Position numbers and translations under genes: made by a program
Shown here: in pieces, positions 12,489-24,900 of the stretch
How positions within the stretch are numbered: the first letter of the stretch is position 1
Layout: every line of letters starts with the position of its first letter
Notes under the pieces: model-generated
Databases searched by the model: none
Told to the model about the DNA's origin: nothing
Seen by the model: the letters and a program-made list of their open reading frames with translations, nothing else
Assembly: GCF_036711975.1 (NCBI RefSeq)
Contig: NC_091976.1
Span: forward strand, 19,468,001-19,532,000
Source: Onthophagus taurus
Taxonomy: Eukaryota > Arthropoda > Insecta > Coleoptera > Scarabaeidae
Direction of reading: 5' to 3'
DNA: 64,000 nt

Positions 12489-13818
12489 TTCAAAAATTCA
12501 GGTCAAGGTCAAAAAATGTTATCGTCATATGGTTTCCCCCTTCGCACAGAACAACTTTCATTTGGTTCATTTTTATGTAAAAAGTTTTGAAATTGCACAT
12601 GAAACACTGTCTGCTTATAGTTAAATAACTAGAATAGTTGGTGAATACTAGTTTGCAGGATTTTGTAGAAGATATCCTGGAATATAAGTTCAGTCTACTT
12701 GCATTTTCAATATAGATGAAACTGAATCATCCAGAGCATTTTTTAGTGCTCGACAGCCATGAAAGTCACATTTCTTTACCGATTTATCATTTCTGTTGTA
12801 AAATCACATTCCTATGTTTTTGATACCTCCTCACATATCGCATAGAACCCAATTACTAGATGTGTCATTTTTTGGAACATTATGAATATGGCATTACAAA
12901 ATAATGTCTTATTTTGATTAAGTTTACATAATTGTTGCAACAATTCAAAAAAGTGTAACGGGATCTTGATAAATAAAAGCATTTTTAGCAAACTACAGTT
13001 TTTTGCGATTTCAGTATTGGCACCCACAAAAATATTAGAAATTACTAAAAGAGAAGACAACAAAGTCAAACGAATATATTAAGAATTTGAACACTTTTAA
13101 TGTCGGATAGGTACAAATAAATCATACTTGTATATTTTTTAAACATTTTTACCTAATAGATATGTTCCCATTGAAAACCCAACTAGAAAGGAACGGAAGG
13201 AGCAAATTCCTTTTGTCTAGAAATTAATATTCTTGTTCATGTGTGAGAAAATTTCTGAAATATACTTTATATTTAGAATAAAATAGCAAATTTTACATCA
13301 AACATTTCACTTTTGTTGATGAATAAAATAAGACCAAGTTTTTTACACCATTTTTGAATTTTAATGCTTATTGTTTTTTTATGCCTATTTAGAACTTATC
13401 CATTTTGTTTCATGAATAAATTCGTGATTTGTAATTCACTGTACTGCCGTCTGACTTGGGATTCCCCGTGTTTACTGTGATTTGATACTTTTTCCGCTAT
13501 TGAAGTGAATCGCTATGCGGTTATTATAAACATTTCGGAAAAATTTTATTTGAAAGGTCGCTTCAGAATAATGTATCTTACAACCGTATAATGCTCTGAT
13601 GCGGAAGATACGAGACACCAGTATATATCTATAAACAAGGATAATAGATTATAAAACTGCAAAACAATTCTTATAAACATATGTGTAATAATGCTTCCTT
13701 AAAAAGTTAAGCACGAATTCTATAATTGTAATTAATCAGTAACAATTTTGACTAAAGCAACAAGAACAAATTTCACATCGCTTATTTATCGGATTTTGCT
13801 ATGATTAGACGTTAGAGC
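12489..13818. other. Intergenic DNA, nothing recognised
   Basis: AT-rich sequence with no supported gene, RNA or clear repeat. The 85-codon minus-strand frame at 12812-13069 has no recognisable features and is not called. Confidence 0.4.
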
Positions 13819-13929
13819 TTGTGCTCAAATGTCTTCATTCATCAGCAATGCAGGCTTGGCATCGTCGAACTATTGTCAAATTCGCTCAAGAATTCCGGGG
13901 ATATCCCGGCTTACACAAAAACTATGACT

Positions 13930-14760
13930 GATCAAGTTGTTTTAAGAGAACATGGTGACCACCCAACTGTGCCACCTCTGCCAATCCAACGATTGGGAAA
14001 CGTATTATTTAAGTACTCCTTAGCAACAAAAATGAAATGTGGTAGAGCACCATCATGGATGAACCATAAGTCACGGTGTGTTTCCAACGGAACTTCATCA
14101 AATAAAGTAGATAGATCATTTTCCAAAAAATTTCTGTAATTATTTCCGTTTAATTTGAGAAAACATTGGTCTTTTTGAATGGTCAACAATGCCAGTGCAG
14201 ATGTTACATGAAAAAGTTTGTTAATGTCGTCATTGTCAATCGCGTGAGGATGTTCTGCAGCCCATTGAAGGTCATTATGAAAATTCATAGTTGCATCTCT
14301 AGTAAAATTTGCTTTTTCCGTAAAAAGGACAACGGATTGGAAGTTCGGAATGATACACTGCAATAAATCGGTTACAAAATAACAATTTTGATCACAAATC
14401 GGTTTCATTAAGACTCTCCATACTACACTACTGCAGTATGCGAAACACCTACCTGGTTTTAGAATTCTCCGTAATTCTATTAAGTACATCTTCTTCGAAC
14501 GCCGCTGTTCTGGTGATTCTTGCAAACCCACAATCTGATGCATTCCGTTTAAAATATCCTGTTTCACGAAGATGTTGATGAATTGTCCCAAAAGTCCCTT
14601 TAGCTGGACATCTTCGATTCGAAATAGTTTCGGCATAAAGCCGTCGAACCAAATTACTATTACAAATTGCTCGCCTATACATGAAATGTATATCTGTCAT
14701 TTCTTCTATAGTAAAATTCATATCTAGTTTTAAAATTAAACACTGTTTTTTTTCTAACAA
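13930..14760 (-). pseudogene. Second mariner-like transposase relic
   Basis: On the minus strand, 14760-14449 encodes a mariner-type helix-turn-helix N-terminus (an RRLYAET...NRRCPAKGTF stretch). A different frame, from about 14445 to 13930, continues with SSVVWRVL, VVLFTEKANF, WFIHDGALPHF and FPNRWIGRGG. A frameshift separates the two parts. The first catalytic Asp, normally in an FTDEANF-like block, is Glu here. The third catalytic block is missing: similarity stops after the WIGRGG region. It is therefore truncated and inactive. It belongs to the same broad family as the 11414 relic but is clearly a different element. Confidence 0.8.
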
Positions 14761-15714
14761 CTAATTGTTAAGAAATAAGAAGGTAATGGCTAAATCGACA
14801 GCAACGAACTTGATTAACTAACATAAATGATTGAAGCCAATTAGCTTGTATTAACTTTTAAGTTCGCGCATAACTTCTTAATAAAGCAGTTTTAGCACAT
14901 GTTTATAAGAACCTTTTTTACAGTTTTGTTCCTTTCATCACGTTGATGAAGTTTGACAAAGTAATTCAGATACATCCTGTATACAGGGTGTCTCAGCGAG
15001 ACCGGTCATTAGACGTTTCTGTGGTTCTGGCCAAAATAAAAAATTGAGAATTCAGACCTAAGTATTATCAATTACGTTCTCTTCGTCTAAAATATTTTCA
15101 GATTTCTAGCACTTCCGGTTATACCGGAAGTCGCCACCTACTTTATTTTTTTAAATGGAACACCCTGTATATTTTTACATATTTGGATTTGTCTGTTTTG
15201 AAGGTTTATAAATAACTTTACTTTTTGCAATTTGATTCGGCCGTTCTCGAGTTATTCGATTTTTTCTAGAAAAATCTGCTCCAGCGGACATTTGTTCAAA
15301 AAATCATAGAACACTCGATTTTTGAGATATCAATTTAGGATTCAGGACATGCTTAAACAACATGATGGAGTATGTTTTGGTGCCAAGAACGGCTGTCTAA
15401 ATCGTTTGGTCACTTTACTATGACACGTTAACTTTTCGAAATTTGGAACTATCATAACTTCATTTTTTTAAATGGCACCCCCCATATTTTATTACTTAGT
15501 CGTCTTCGGCGTCTCATTTTACATCTTTTATAGTCCATATGTCCTATGCCTAACATTAATAGTTTGAGAAATAATTAGGGTTTTTTGAAAAATGGTCACA
15601 TATCATATCGATATTAACCCAGTGTGCCATGAAAACAAATGTTTAATGACTTATTGACAAACGTCAAAGTCTGATTTACGTTGTTTGATGCTTGTGAGTC
15701 TGAAACCAGATAAA

Positions 15715-16040
15715 ATGGATATTAATAACGTAAATAATGTTTATACAAATAAAGAAATCCATAATTTATTTTTTGTGCACGAAAAGTGCGACAAAGTTCT
15801 TAGTAGAACTTGCAGAATGTTTAATGAAAATTATCCGCATTTACCTCCGATGACAAAAGATAAATTTAGAAGAATAGAAGCAAATTTTTTGCATTTTGGA
15901 CGAATTAATCACGTGTTAAACTGACCAAAAAATGTAGTAGATAATGCAACGGAAGAGGTGAATGCCTTGGCTTATTTCGAGCCCACTCCCAACACCTCAA
16001 TTCGAGCTGCCAAAGAAGATCTAGGAATCATACTACGAAC
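15715..16040 (+). pseudogene. Transposase N-terminal (HTH) fragment, left half of palindrome
   Basis: The plus strand encodes about 70 residues starting MDINNVN, with YTNKEIHNLFFVHEKC followed by a PxLPPMTKDKFRRIEANF block and, past a TGA at 15922, an STRAAKEDLGI-like helix. This is the layout of a paired helix-turn-helix domain of mariner-type transposases. No catalytic domain follows: the sequence turns around into the opposite-strand copy. Confidence 0.6.
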
Positions 16041-16135
16041 TTTGTCGCGCTTTTTATGCATACAAAATAAATTAAGAATTTCTAGATTTGTGTAAATAGT
16101 ACTTTCGTTATTGTTATCGATTTTAACTCTTTTCA
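16010..16135 (-). pseudogene. Transposase N-terminal fragment, right half of palindrome
   Basis: The minus strand from about 16130 encodes IYTNLEILNLFCMHKKRDKV, the diverged counterpart of the plus-strand YTNKEIHNLFFVHEKCDKV copy. Similarity is lost after about 25 residues. The two copies face each other across the centre of the fold-back element. Confidence 0.55.
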
Positions 16136-17065
16136 GTACTAATATTAAGGGACATAACAGATAATTATTGCTCACATGCATCAAGTGAGGTAAATAAGTG
16201 AGTCTTTGACAAGAACTCATTGAGAAGGCTTGTTTTTCATGGCACACTAGGCTAAATATCCATATGATATGTGTGCATTTTTCAAAAAACCATAATTATC
16301 TCCCAAACTATTAATATTAGGTATGGGACATATGGGATATAAAAGATGTAGAATGAGACGCCGAAGACGACAAAGTAATAAAATATGGGGGGTGCCATTT
16401 AAAAAAATGAAGTTATGGTACTTCCAAATTTTGAAAAGTTAACGTGCCATAGTAAAGTGACCAAACGTTCTAGACAGCCGTTCTCGACACCAAAACATAC
16501 TCCATCATGTTGTTTAAGCATATTCTGAATCCTAAATTGATATCCCAAAAATTGAGTGTTCTCTGATTTTTTGAACAAATGTCTGCTGGAGCAGATTTTT
16601 CTAGAAAAATTCGAATAACTCGAAAACGGCCGAATCAAATTACAAAAAGTAAAGTTATTTATAAACCATGAAAACAGACAAATCCAAATATGTAAAAATA
16701 TACAGAGTGTTCCATTTAAAAAAATTAAGTAGGTGGCGACTTCCGGTGTAAACGGAAGTGCAAGAAATCTGAAAATATTTTAGTCGAAGAGATTGTAATT
16801 GATAATACTTAAGTCTGAATTCTCAAACTTTTATCTTCGCCAGAACCCCAGAAACGTCTAATGACCGGTCTCGCTGAGACATCCTGTATATAGAATAATA
16901 TGCAAAAGCGACCAATACAGCTTTGCAAATGTAGTTGAAATAAAGACTCATGATAATATTAATTGAATAACCAACACATAATACAATTTAATCAAAAAAA
17001 AAGTTAGTTGCCCTAATAGAAGACTCTTTTGAAATTGTAAGCTCGATGTAAGAATTTTTCAACCA

Positions 17066-17101
17066 GATTTAGACAACATAGTCTGTTATGTTGTCTAAAT
17101 C
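17066..17101. other. Perfect 15-bp hairpin
   Basis: GATTTAGACAACATA is followed by a 6-base spacer and its exact reverse complement. It lies outside any recognised gene. There is no T-tract or open frame that would explain it as a terminator. It may be the end of an eroded mobile element. Confidence 0.7.
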
Positions 17102-17458
17102 GAAAATAAATCTAAAAAGATAATGTAAATTTCCTCGACTGAGATTCACCAAAATAGATGACCATGTACGGGCGAATTCGACACCCAATATTTAGATTAA
17201 CGCTTTTAGCATAGGCGAAGGCGAGACATCTTGATATAACTTGCGCATATTTACTTGTTTTGGTGAATTCATGATATTCGACACCGAAATTTAAATATTT
17301 CTCATAATCTTTTTTTTAATATCCACATATTCTAAAAATGTCGTTGAATGTTTATTGGAATATTTTCTCGATTTCGACTAAAATGACTATCATTAATTTA
17401 GACATAACTTAAGATCGCCCGGTATAATCCTTTTTGTTGTAAGTACTTTTAAATTCAT

Positions 17459-18260
17459 GAAAGCGTGTCATAATTTAGCGAATCGGCAAACAACGAACGT
17501 ACCTTGAACTCCTTTTTGTTGGATGCCCGAAAAAGAAAGGTACACAATTTGCCAACGGAACGACTTTCCTTTTTATTATACAACAACAACCTCGAGCTTT
17601 CAGTTTTCTTCCCTAGCAATAAATACAAATTTTAATAGAAAAAAAGAAATGTTTTCTAAATTCCAATTAAATTAAAATAAAAAAAAAACATGATCTTGTT
17701 AACAATTTAATTGTATCACTAACGAGATACGATTTTCTTAAAATAAGCTTCTAATTGAATTTGTTACAAAAAATATCTATTTGTTTGGATAAATTCCAAG
17801 AAAACTTTCACCTTAATTTCAATTTAATTAGTGTATCTATATAGATAAGAAAATAATGTAAACTATTTTATTCTTATTTTCTTAAAACTCACCTTAAAGA
17901 ATTTCAAACAATTTTATTAAAAAAAAACACCAAAATAAGATACAGCACTCAACAAATCACAAATTCACTTAAAATTTAATCTTTCAAGGATTACAATTAA
18001 TAATCTTTATGAGAGATTTTAGTTCGCGATTGAGTTTTATTTGAGAGACGTCGCGGTTTTATCGTATTGACGACGTTGTTTGAGAAAAGTTATTGAGGTT
18101 TTTGATGGGGGCCAACCGCACGTACGTCTGAGCGATGATCTGGTAATGTTCCTGGTGCCCCACAAAACAGGAAAGCGAGGCTATAGTGTGCGCTAATTAT
18201 TCTAAAATAGACTACGAACCACGAGGTTGGTCGCCCGTTTTTACATCGCGCCCATAACGT
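17459..18260 (-). promoter_or_regulatory. Possible leader exons/promoter of an unseen minus-strand transcript
   Basis: This stretch is more complex and GC-richer than its neighbours. On the minus strand two good splice-donor matches follow exon-like sequence: TTTAAG|GTGAGTTTT near 17890 and GTTCAAG|GTACGTTCG near 17500. No long reading frame is present. It could be a non-coding first-exon region, for instance an upstream alternative start of the small minus-strand gene, or promoter DNA between that gene and DNA-PKcs. This is inference only. Confidence 0.25.
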
Positions 18261-18745
18261 CAATATCAATGGAAAACGTTTGACCTTAAAGCTTATTATG
18301 GATCAAACTATAATATTTAGGCGATATTAGACGATTTATTATTAGTTAAAAATGTTAAAGTTCAACGAAATGAATAGAAATCTTTGTTTTGTAATTGATA
18401 ATTTCTTATTTCAATAAATTTAATTTGATACAAGTGAAATAATAATTTACATCTTCATTTTTTAATTACAACATCTTAATAAATAAACTTAATCAACAAA
18501 TTCAAAGTAATTGCTTAAATAAATTTGAATTTAATTCTATCATTTAACACAAGATGGTGCATACTTCAAATTAATTTATTAACTTAATTTATTTAATTAA
18601 TATATTCTATTATTTTCCAAAATACTTAACAAAGCTAATTAAACGTTTTTTTTAAAAAGAATTATTTTAATAACAAAAATATTTCTAAAATACATTACAG
18701 ATTCCTGTAAAATATCCCGCTTAATTCTGATTAAAAATGACAGTT

Positions 18746-18762
18746 CCTAACCTAACCTAACC
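18746..18762. repeat. Interstitial telomere-like repeat (CCTAA)3
   Basis: Three perfect CCTAA units plus CC lie about 105 bp upstream of the DNA-PKcs start codon. TTAGG is the usual insect telomere repeat, so this is a short interstitial copy. Three units is short enough to arise by chance or to be a promoter element. Confidence 0.6.
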
Positions 18763-18865
18763 TCAACTGACTGAAATTGTCAAAGGTTTTAAATGTAAAT
18801 CGTAAATCTAACTTAAATTTTGTTTCTTCAGATTTATATAAATACTATATGTCGTTTTATTTACG

Positions 18866-18986
18866 ATGGAGGAAGATTTCATACAGTTACAAAGTTATAT
18901 CAAGCAGGAAAATTTCAAAGATGCCGAAACTTCGTTAAGATGCATGCAAAATATATCTGAAAAGGATTATCATGAAACCGCGATTG
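18866..18986 (+). CDS. PRKDC: DNA-PKcs coding exon 1
   Basis: Residues 1-41, beginning MEEDFIQLQSYI. The ATG is the first in frame after an AT-rich leader and is followed by a helical, acidic N-terminus. The exon ends ATT G before GTATGG. The 56-bp intron closes with TTGAATTGCAG. Confidence 0.8.
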
Positions 18987-21900
18987 GTATGGGGTTTAAT
19001 TTATAATATTGAAATGTTAAATAAGTTATTTTTGAATTGCAGATGAATATTTATTAAACGCGTTTGATGAAACTAATGGTTTACTCATCTTTATTTTGAA
19101 AATAAAAGATCAAAAAAATGCTTCAAATGCAATTGCTGAAGCATTGGAAGTTTTACATTTACTTGTGAAAGAACTTACTAGAAAAGTACATAGATATGTA
19201 CCCGACATACGTCAAGTATGTCTTAAAGTTGTTTTAACCGATAAACCTAGTGCTAAAGCAAAAGAAAGAGCTTTGGAATTGTTGGCATTAATTTTAGAGA
19301 AAACCGACAATTTTTCTGATGATCAACAAATTAAAGAGTTATATGAAACATTATATTATTGTTTTACAAGTAATTTAAAGGATAAAAAAATGGGAGTTCT
19401 AGCTTTAGTAATAAAAACTTTGTACACATTAATCTCAAACTATTTCACCCGCTTAAATTCTTGCGATATGTTGTGTAAAGAAATATTTAATTGGGTAACA
19501 TATAATTGTGCAAGAAATGATAGCATTGCTGTAATCGAACAAAGTTTTCGCTTTTTCGATCATTATCTTTTCTTGAATAATGATGATAATTATTCCAACA
19601 AAATATATGATTGTATTATACGGCGATTAAGATCTTCATCTTCATTTAAAAATTCGCATATTGGTATGTTATTAGAAAAGTTATAAGTAAAGTTATAAGA
19701 AATTTATATAATTTTAGCTGCCTTGGAAATTTTACAACATCATTCATCATATTTATACCGAGAAAATATTTTTGATGCAAAGTATACATTAGAAATTTTA
19801 CTATTAGATTGTTTGGAACAATCTGGTGAAATTCAAAAAACAGCTTATTACACTCTAGATGTTTTTTATCAGACATTGGGAGATATTTCATCAACTAAAA
19901 CTGATTCACAGATTTCAAAGGTAAGTTTTACATCATGATGTACAAGGTGATTCAAAATAGTTACACAAGATATTCATAAAGATAATAGTAATTTTAGTAA
20001 TAGCAGAAATAATAACATATTTGTTGCAGTATTTACAATAAATTGCCTAAGTCTGACGTCACAGAGGTGGGTGGAGCTTATACTGACTCCAAACAATTTT
20101 GTTGCTAAGATAAATCACCAAAAAATGTCATTTGAAATGTCATCACTTACTATCCCTGCAAAAAGTCAAGGCCCCTCACTTTTGAAATCAATATCTTCGC
20201 AACCGCTCGATAAAAAAAATTGCGACAAATTTGTTGTAATCACTGAACATTTCTACGTAACATATGTTAATTTGAAAATTTTCGGATCCCCGGTTTTCTT
20301 TTTATCGCGAGTTAAACGAAAAAAGTACCCGATTTTTTACGGTACCGGCAACTTTGCCAATTTTGCGATTTTTTTTCTCGAAAACTATCACACTAAAAAA
20401 TTTGATTTTTCAACAGGTGGTAGCCTGATGTGTTCTTAATGAGCGGCATATTTTATTTTTTCGATATTCCATACAGTTTCGCGGAAAATCGCGGTTTAGT
20501 AAGACGCCGTTATGTCGAATGCGGCTGGGTGGATTTCCTCACGGATTTGACCAAAATATATCAAATAATGTCGGTTGTCGGATTCCGTTATTAGTTTTTC
20601 AAAATTAGAGCTCCCTAATTTTTTAAGAGCGATTTAATGGAATTACAAATTAAAGAGAAACAGAAATAAGCTCTGCGGTGTGATGGGGGTTCCGTTCAAT
20701 TAGAACAGATGACGCATCCCAGATAGGACGTCGCGCCTTATTTCTTTATGTAGGTAAAATAAAGGCGCGACGTACTGTCTGGGACGCACCATCTGTTCCG
20801 ATTGGGCGGAACCCTCCTATCCCCGCATAGCTTATTTCTGTTTCTCTTTAATTTGTAATTCCATTAAATCGCTCTTAAAAAATTAGGGAGCCCTAATTTT
20901 GAATAACTGATAACGGAATCCGACAACCGACATTATTTGACATATTTTGGTAAAAACCGCGTTAAAATCCGCAAGGTTGTTTTCGAAATAACCGCATCCT
21001 ACTAAACCGCGATTTTCCAACTATATGGAATATCGAAAAAATAAAATATGCCCCACATTAAGAACATATCGGTTTACCACCAGTTCAAATTTAAAATTCT
21101 TTCGTAAAGTAGTTTTGGAGAAAAATAATCGCAAAGTTGACAAAGTTGCTGGCACACTCAAAAATCGAGTACCTTTTTCATTTAACTCGCGATAAAATGA
21201 AAACCACGAATACGAAAATTTTCGAATTAACGTATGTTACGTAGAAATGTTCAGTGATTACAATAAACTTTACCGCAATTTTTTTCATCGAGCGGTTACG
21301 AAGATATCGATCTCTAAAGTGAAGGGCCTTGACTTTTTGCACGGACAGTTTATTTTATTTTAACACTAATGGACAATTGCATATGGTGATTTACCGCCCA
21401 TCTCTGTGACGTCAAGGCTTAGGTTCTCTATTGGAACACATTATACATCACTTGACTAAGCGACAAATAAACAATGTTGAGAAAAACGGGATTTTCGTTT
21501 TCATCTCTCTAAAAATATGACTTCTCAGAATAGACAGGCTCAAACTGTTGAAAATTGTTTGGTGCTTATCTATGTTTATCACAGAACACTGATGGCAGCC
21601 ATCACAAGCACAGAATCCGCTTGATCAGTCGTTTTACGATTACGTAGGGTGTTTCTGTAAGTCGTGGCACAAATTTAATCACAAATACTGGAGTCAAAAT
21701 GATGTTTCACGTAAAAATTTTTGAAGAAAATTATCTAGAGTTTGATTTTGTACTTTTCAACTGGTTTCTATTTCATATAGAATTAAAGTCTAACTAGTTT
21801 CGGCCCTTGGTCACCTTCAGAGACTCTACAAATAGATTAACATCCCTCATCCTATCCATTTTACAAACAAGTTTCTTAATATTTCTTTTTCTTTTTTTAA

Positions 21901-24900
21901 AAAAGACCATATATCAAAGTCGAAATCAGATTATTAGTTACTAATTTAGAAAATTAAAGTTTCAAAAGTAGTAAAATGAAATTAAGAACGAAGTGTTACA
22001 AGTTTACAGGTTAATTTTTAATTTAAGAACGCTCTTTTTTAACAAAAGAAATATTAAGAAACTTGGGAAAATTCAAGAATCATCATGTTGCTTAAAAATC
22101 GACGATTTTTTTTTTAATGTGAAATGACACAAAACACGTTAAAAATAAAAAAAGTGCTTAAAAGTGACTAACACTAGATTAACTTTAGCTATAAAACTTC
22201 TATTATATGATAACGAACTTCAGGTTTAAAATGTCAACCTCAATTTTGACATATTTGCAATCTTCATTAAAAATCCTTTAAAATGAGTACAAACACGACA
22301 TATTTATCTTCAATATTAATGAAGTTATGGTAAATTAATGTCAACGTCAATTTTGACATGTTTGTAATCGTCGTGAAAATACTTTAAAATGAGTCCAAAC
22401 ATGATACGATTAATTCCAATATTCTCGAGATATAAGCAACTGCCGGTTTGAAATGTCATTTTGACATATTCTTAATTTTTATAAAATGTCTTAATATTTG
22501 TCACAAAAACAAAATTATAATAAAAGAAATCAAAAATTAAGGTTGGTATTAATATTTAAAAATTAAATTGCTATCTTCATTGTTGCTAACTTCGGGTTTA
22601 ATGTTTTTTATTCTAACTTTTTTGTTTTTTGAGATAAGTGCGTCATATTTGGACTCATTTTAAAGGTTTTTTAATGAAGTTGACAAATATGTCAAAATTA
22701 ATAGTTGAAAGTTCGAACTTTTTAGTTTTTTGAGAGAAATGCGTCATGTTTGGACTCACTTTAAAGGTTATTTTATGAAGTTATATTATTATATTAACTT
22801 TTTTTACGACTAAACCCGCATGTTTCTAGTTCTCGTTCTTGTTTTAGTTCAATAAAAATATACAACATAGTAATATCTTATGCTAATTAGCGCTACCTAC
22901 CACTGCTACTAGAACTAACACTAGACCAAGAACTAGAAACATTCGGATTTAGTCCCATGTCTCTCAAGACGGCTAAACCAGAATGATTCTAGTTCTAGGT
23001 CTTGTGTTAGTTCTAGTGATAGTGCTAGTGTAAAACTCTTCTTGAGTTACAATCTATGTTTTTAACTAAAATTGTTCATTCTGACATTTTCGTATTTCTT
23101 GGTACAGACATAAAAAACTGTCATCTTTAGGCTTTAAATGGTTATCGATTATGTTTTTGGCTTCTTTATAAACAATTTTTGTTGGTAACGTTTCTTTCCA
23201 TCGGTTTTGGTTCTTAAATTACAATCCATGTTTATAACCAAAATTGTCCATTTTAACATTTTCGTATTTCTCGGTACCTACATAAAGAACTGTTATAGTT
23301 AGGCTTTAGCTGGTTATAGATTATATATTTTGGGTTCATTATGAACAATTTTTGTTGGCGACGTTTCTTTCTATCGGGTTTGGTTCTTGAGTTACAATCT
23401 ATGTTTATAACGAAAATTTTTCATTTTGACATTTTCGTATTTCTCGGTATCTACATAAAGAACTATCATCGTTAGGCTTTAACTGGTTATGGATTATATA
23501 TTTTGGGTTCATTATGAACAATTTTTGGTGATGACGTTTCTTTCTATCGGTTTTGGTTCTTGAATTACAAACTATGTTTATAACCAAAATTGTTCATGTT
23601 GACATTTTCGTATTTCTTGGTACATACATAAAGAACTGTCATCGTTTGGCTTTAGCTGGGTATAGTGAGGTTTACTGGTTGTAATTTAAACAATATTCAC
23701 CAGTATAACCTCATTTAAGGACAAAAAATAAAGATGCATGTTTTGTTATGAAATGATGAAAATGAACTGAAGTTTTATTCTAAATGTAAACAATGGGTAC
23801 GTTCAGCAGGTGTCTACAGTTGAATTAAATCAGTCAGCTAGTTGTATGAGCTTTAATACAGCGGAACGAAATTGGCTGAACAAGCAATTGAGAATTAGCG
23901 GTTCTGCATAACCTAAAACTATGACCAACAATAATATTTTTGAAAATTTTGTGCTATTACAAGAGATAGTGGATGATGCGTTTCTGCATTAACAATATTC
24001 ATTTTTATACAGTTTTGTCAGTTTTCAAAATTAAAGGGGAGAAACAAAAAATGTTAATCCTAACCGAGAATTTCACAACCGCTGACAAACTAAGCGCAGA
24101 TTACTTATGCTGAGATATTTAATAAACTTCCTTAGCGTATCGTTCAGCCGCGACTGCTAATATACAACTCAACAGTTAACAATAATAAATTTTCATGACA
24201 ACGCTATGGTATAATGATTTAACTAATATTTAATTTAAAATCAGGTGGGTTCTGTGATTGTAACGCTACATATACATTATATATTTTTGGTTCATTATGA
24301 AGAATTTTTGTTGGTGACGTTTTTTTTCATCAGTTTTGGTTCTTGAATTACAATCTATGTTTATAACCAAAATTATTCATTTTGACATTTTCGTATTTCT
24401 TGGTACATACATAAAGAACTGTCATCGTTAGGCTTTAGCTGGATATAGATTATAAATGTTGGGTTGATTATGAACTAATAAGTAAGGTCGATAAGTAAAT
24501 AAGAATTTTCAAACTTGCATAAAGGTCAATATTTAATGTATTTTACATTTCAGAATGTAATATACATACATAGACAGCAGCTACATTAATTGAAAACAAA
24601 AGTTAAAAAAGATCATTTAAAAAAATCAGTTAATGCTGATTTTTGATTAATTGATCTATGCATATTATTGAAATTAAAAAATTATAAAACGTTTATTATA
24701 AATACTACTTTTGAATCAACCTATATCATATACATATATTATTTTTTTCTATTTTTAATTCTTTGTTCCTTTCTTTAATTTAGTTCTACCTGGATAAATT
24801 CATCACCGATATAAACAACGAAGAAAAACACGGTTACGAATTACGACTATCAATACGTGGATTCGGTTATTTCGCAAAATGCTTCAAAATACATCTAAAA

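Larger units (their letters stand above)
14980..16890. mobile_element. 1.9-kb fold-back (palindromic) mariner-derived element
   Basis: Two arms of about 650 bp are inverted copies of each other. The left end TATACAGGGTGTCTCAGCGA (14980) pairs with the complement of the right end finishing TCCTGTATA (16890). The arms match through landmarks such as GACCGGTCATTAGACG, CCGGAAGTCGCCACCTA, CTGCTCCAGCGGACA and GCGTCTCATTTTACATC. Between the arms lie two short, diverged, oppositely oriented copies of the same transposase N-terminus (separate entries), so the homology continues almost to the centre near 15960. The unit is non-autonomous. If transcribed it would fold into a very long hairpin. Confidence 0.88.

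Noticed and set aside
13819..14139. 106-codon plus-strand frame
   Set aside because: It lies antisense to the mariner-like transposase relic (13930-14760, minus), and its residues show no domain. It is a shadow frame.
20071..20439. 122-codon frame in DNA-PKcs intron 3
   Set aside because: It lies wholly inside one arm of the fold-back element, has no recognisable domain and is not preserved in the other arm.
23041..24475. CRISPR-like regular spacing
   Set aside because: The units are 173 bp, repeat along their full length without unique spacers, and lie in a eukaryotic intron.
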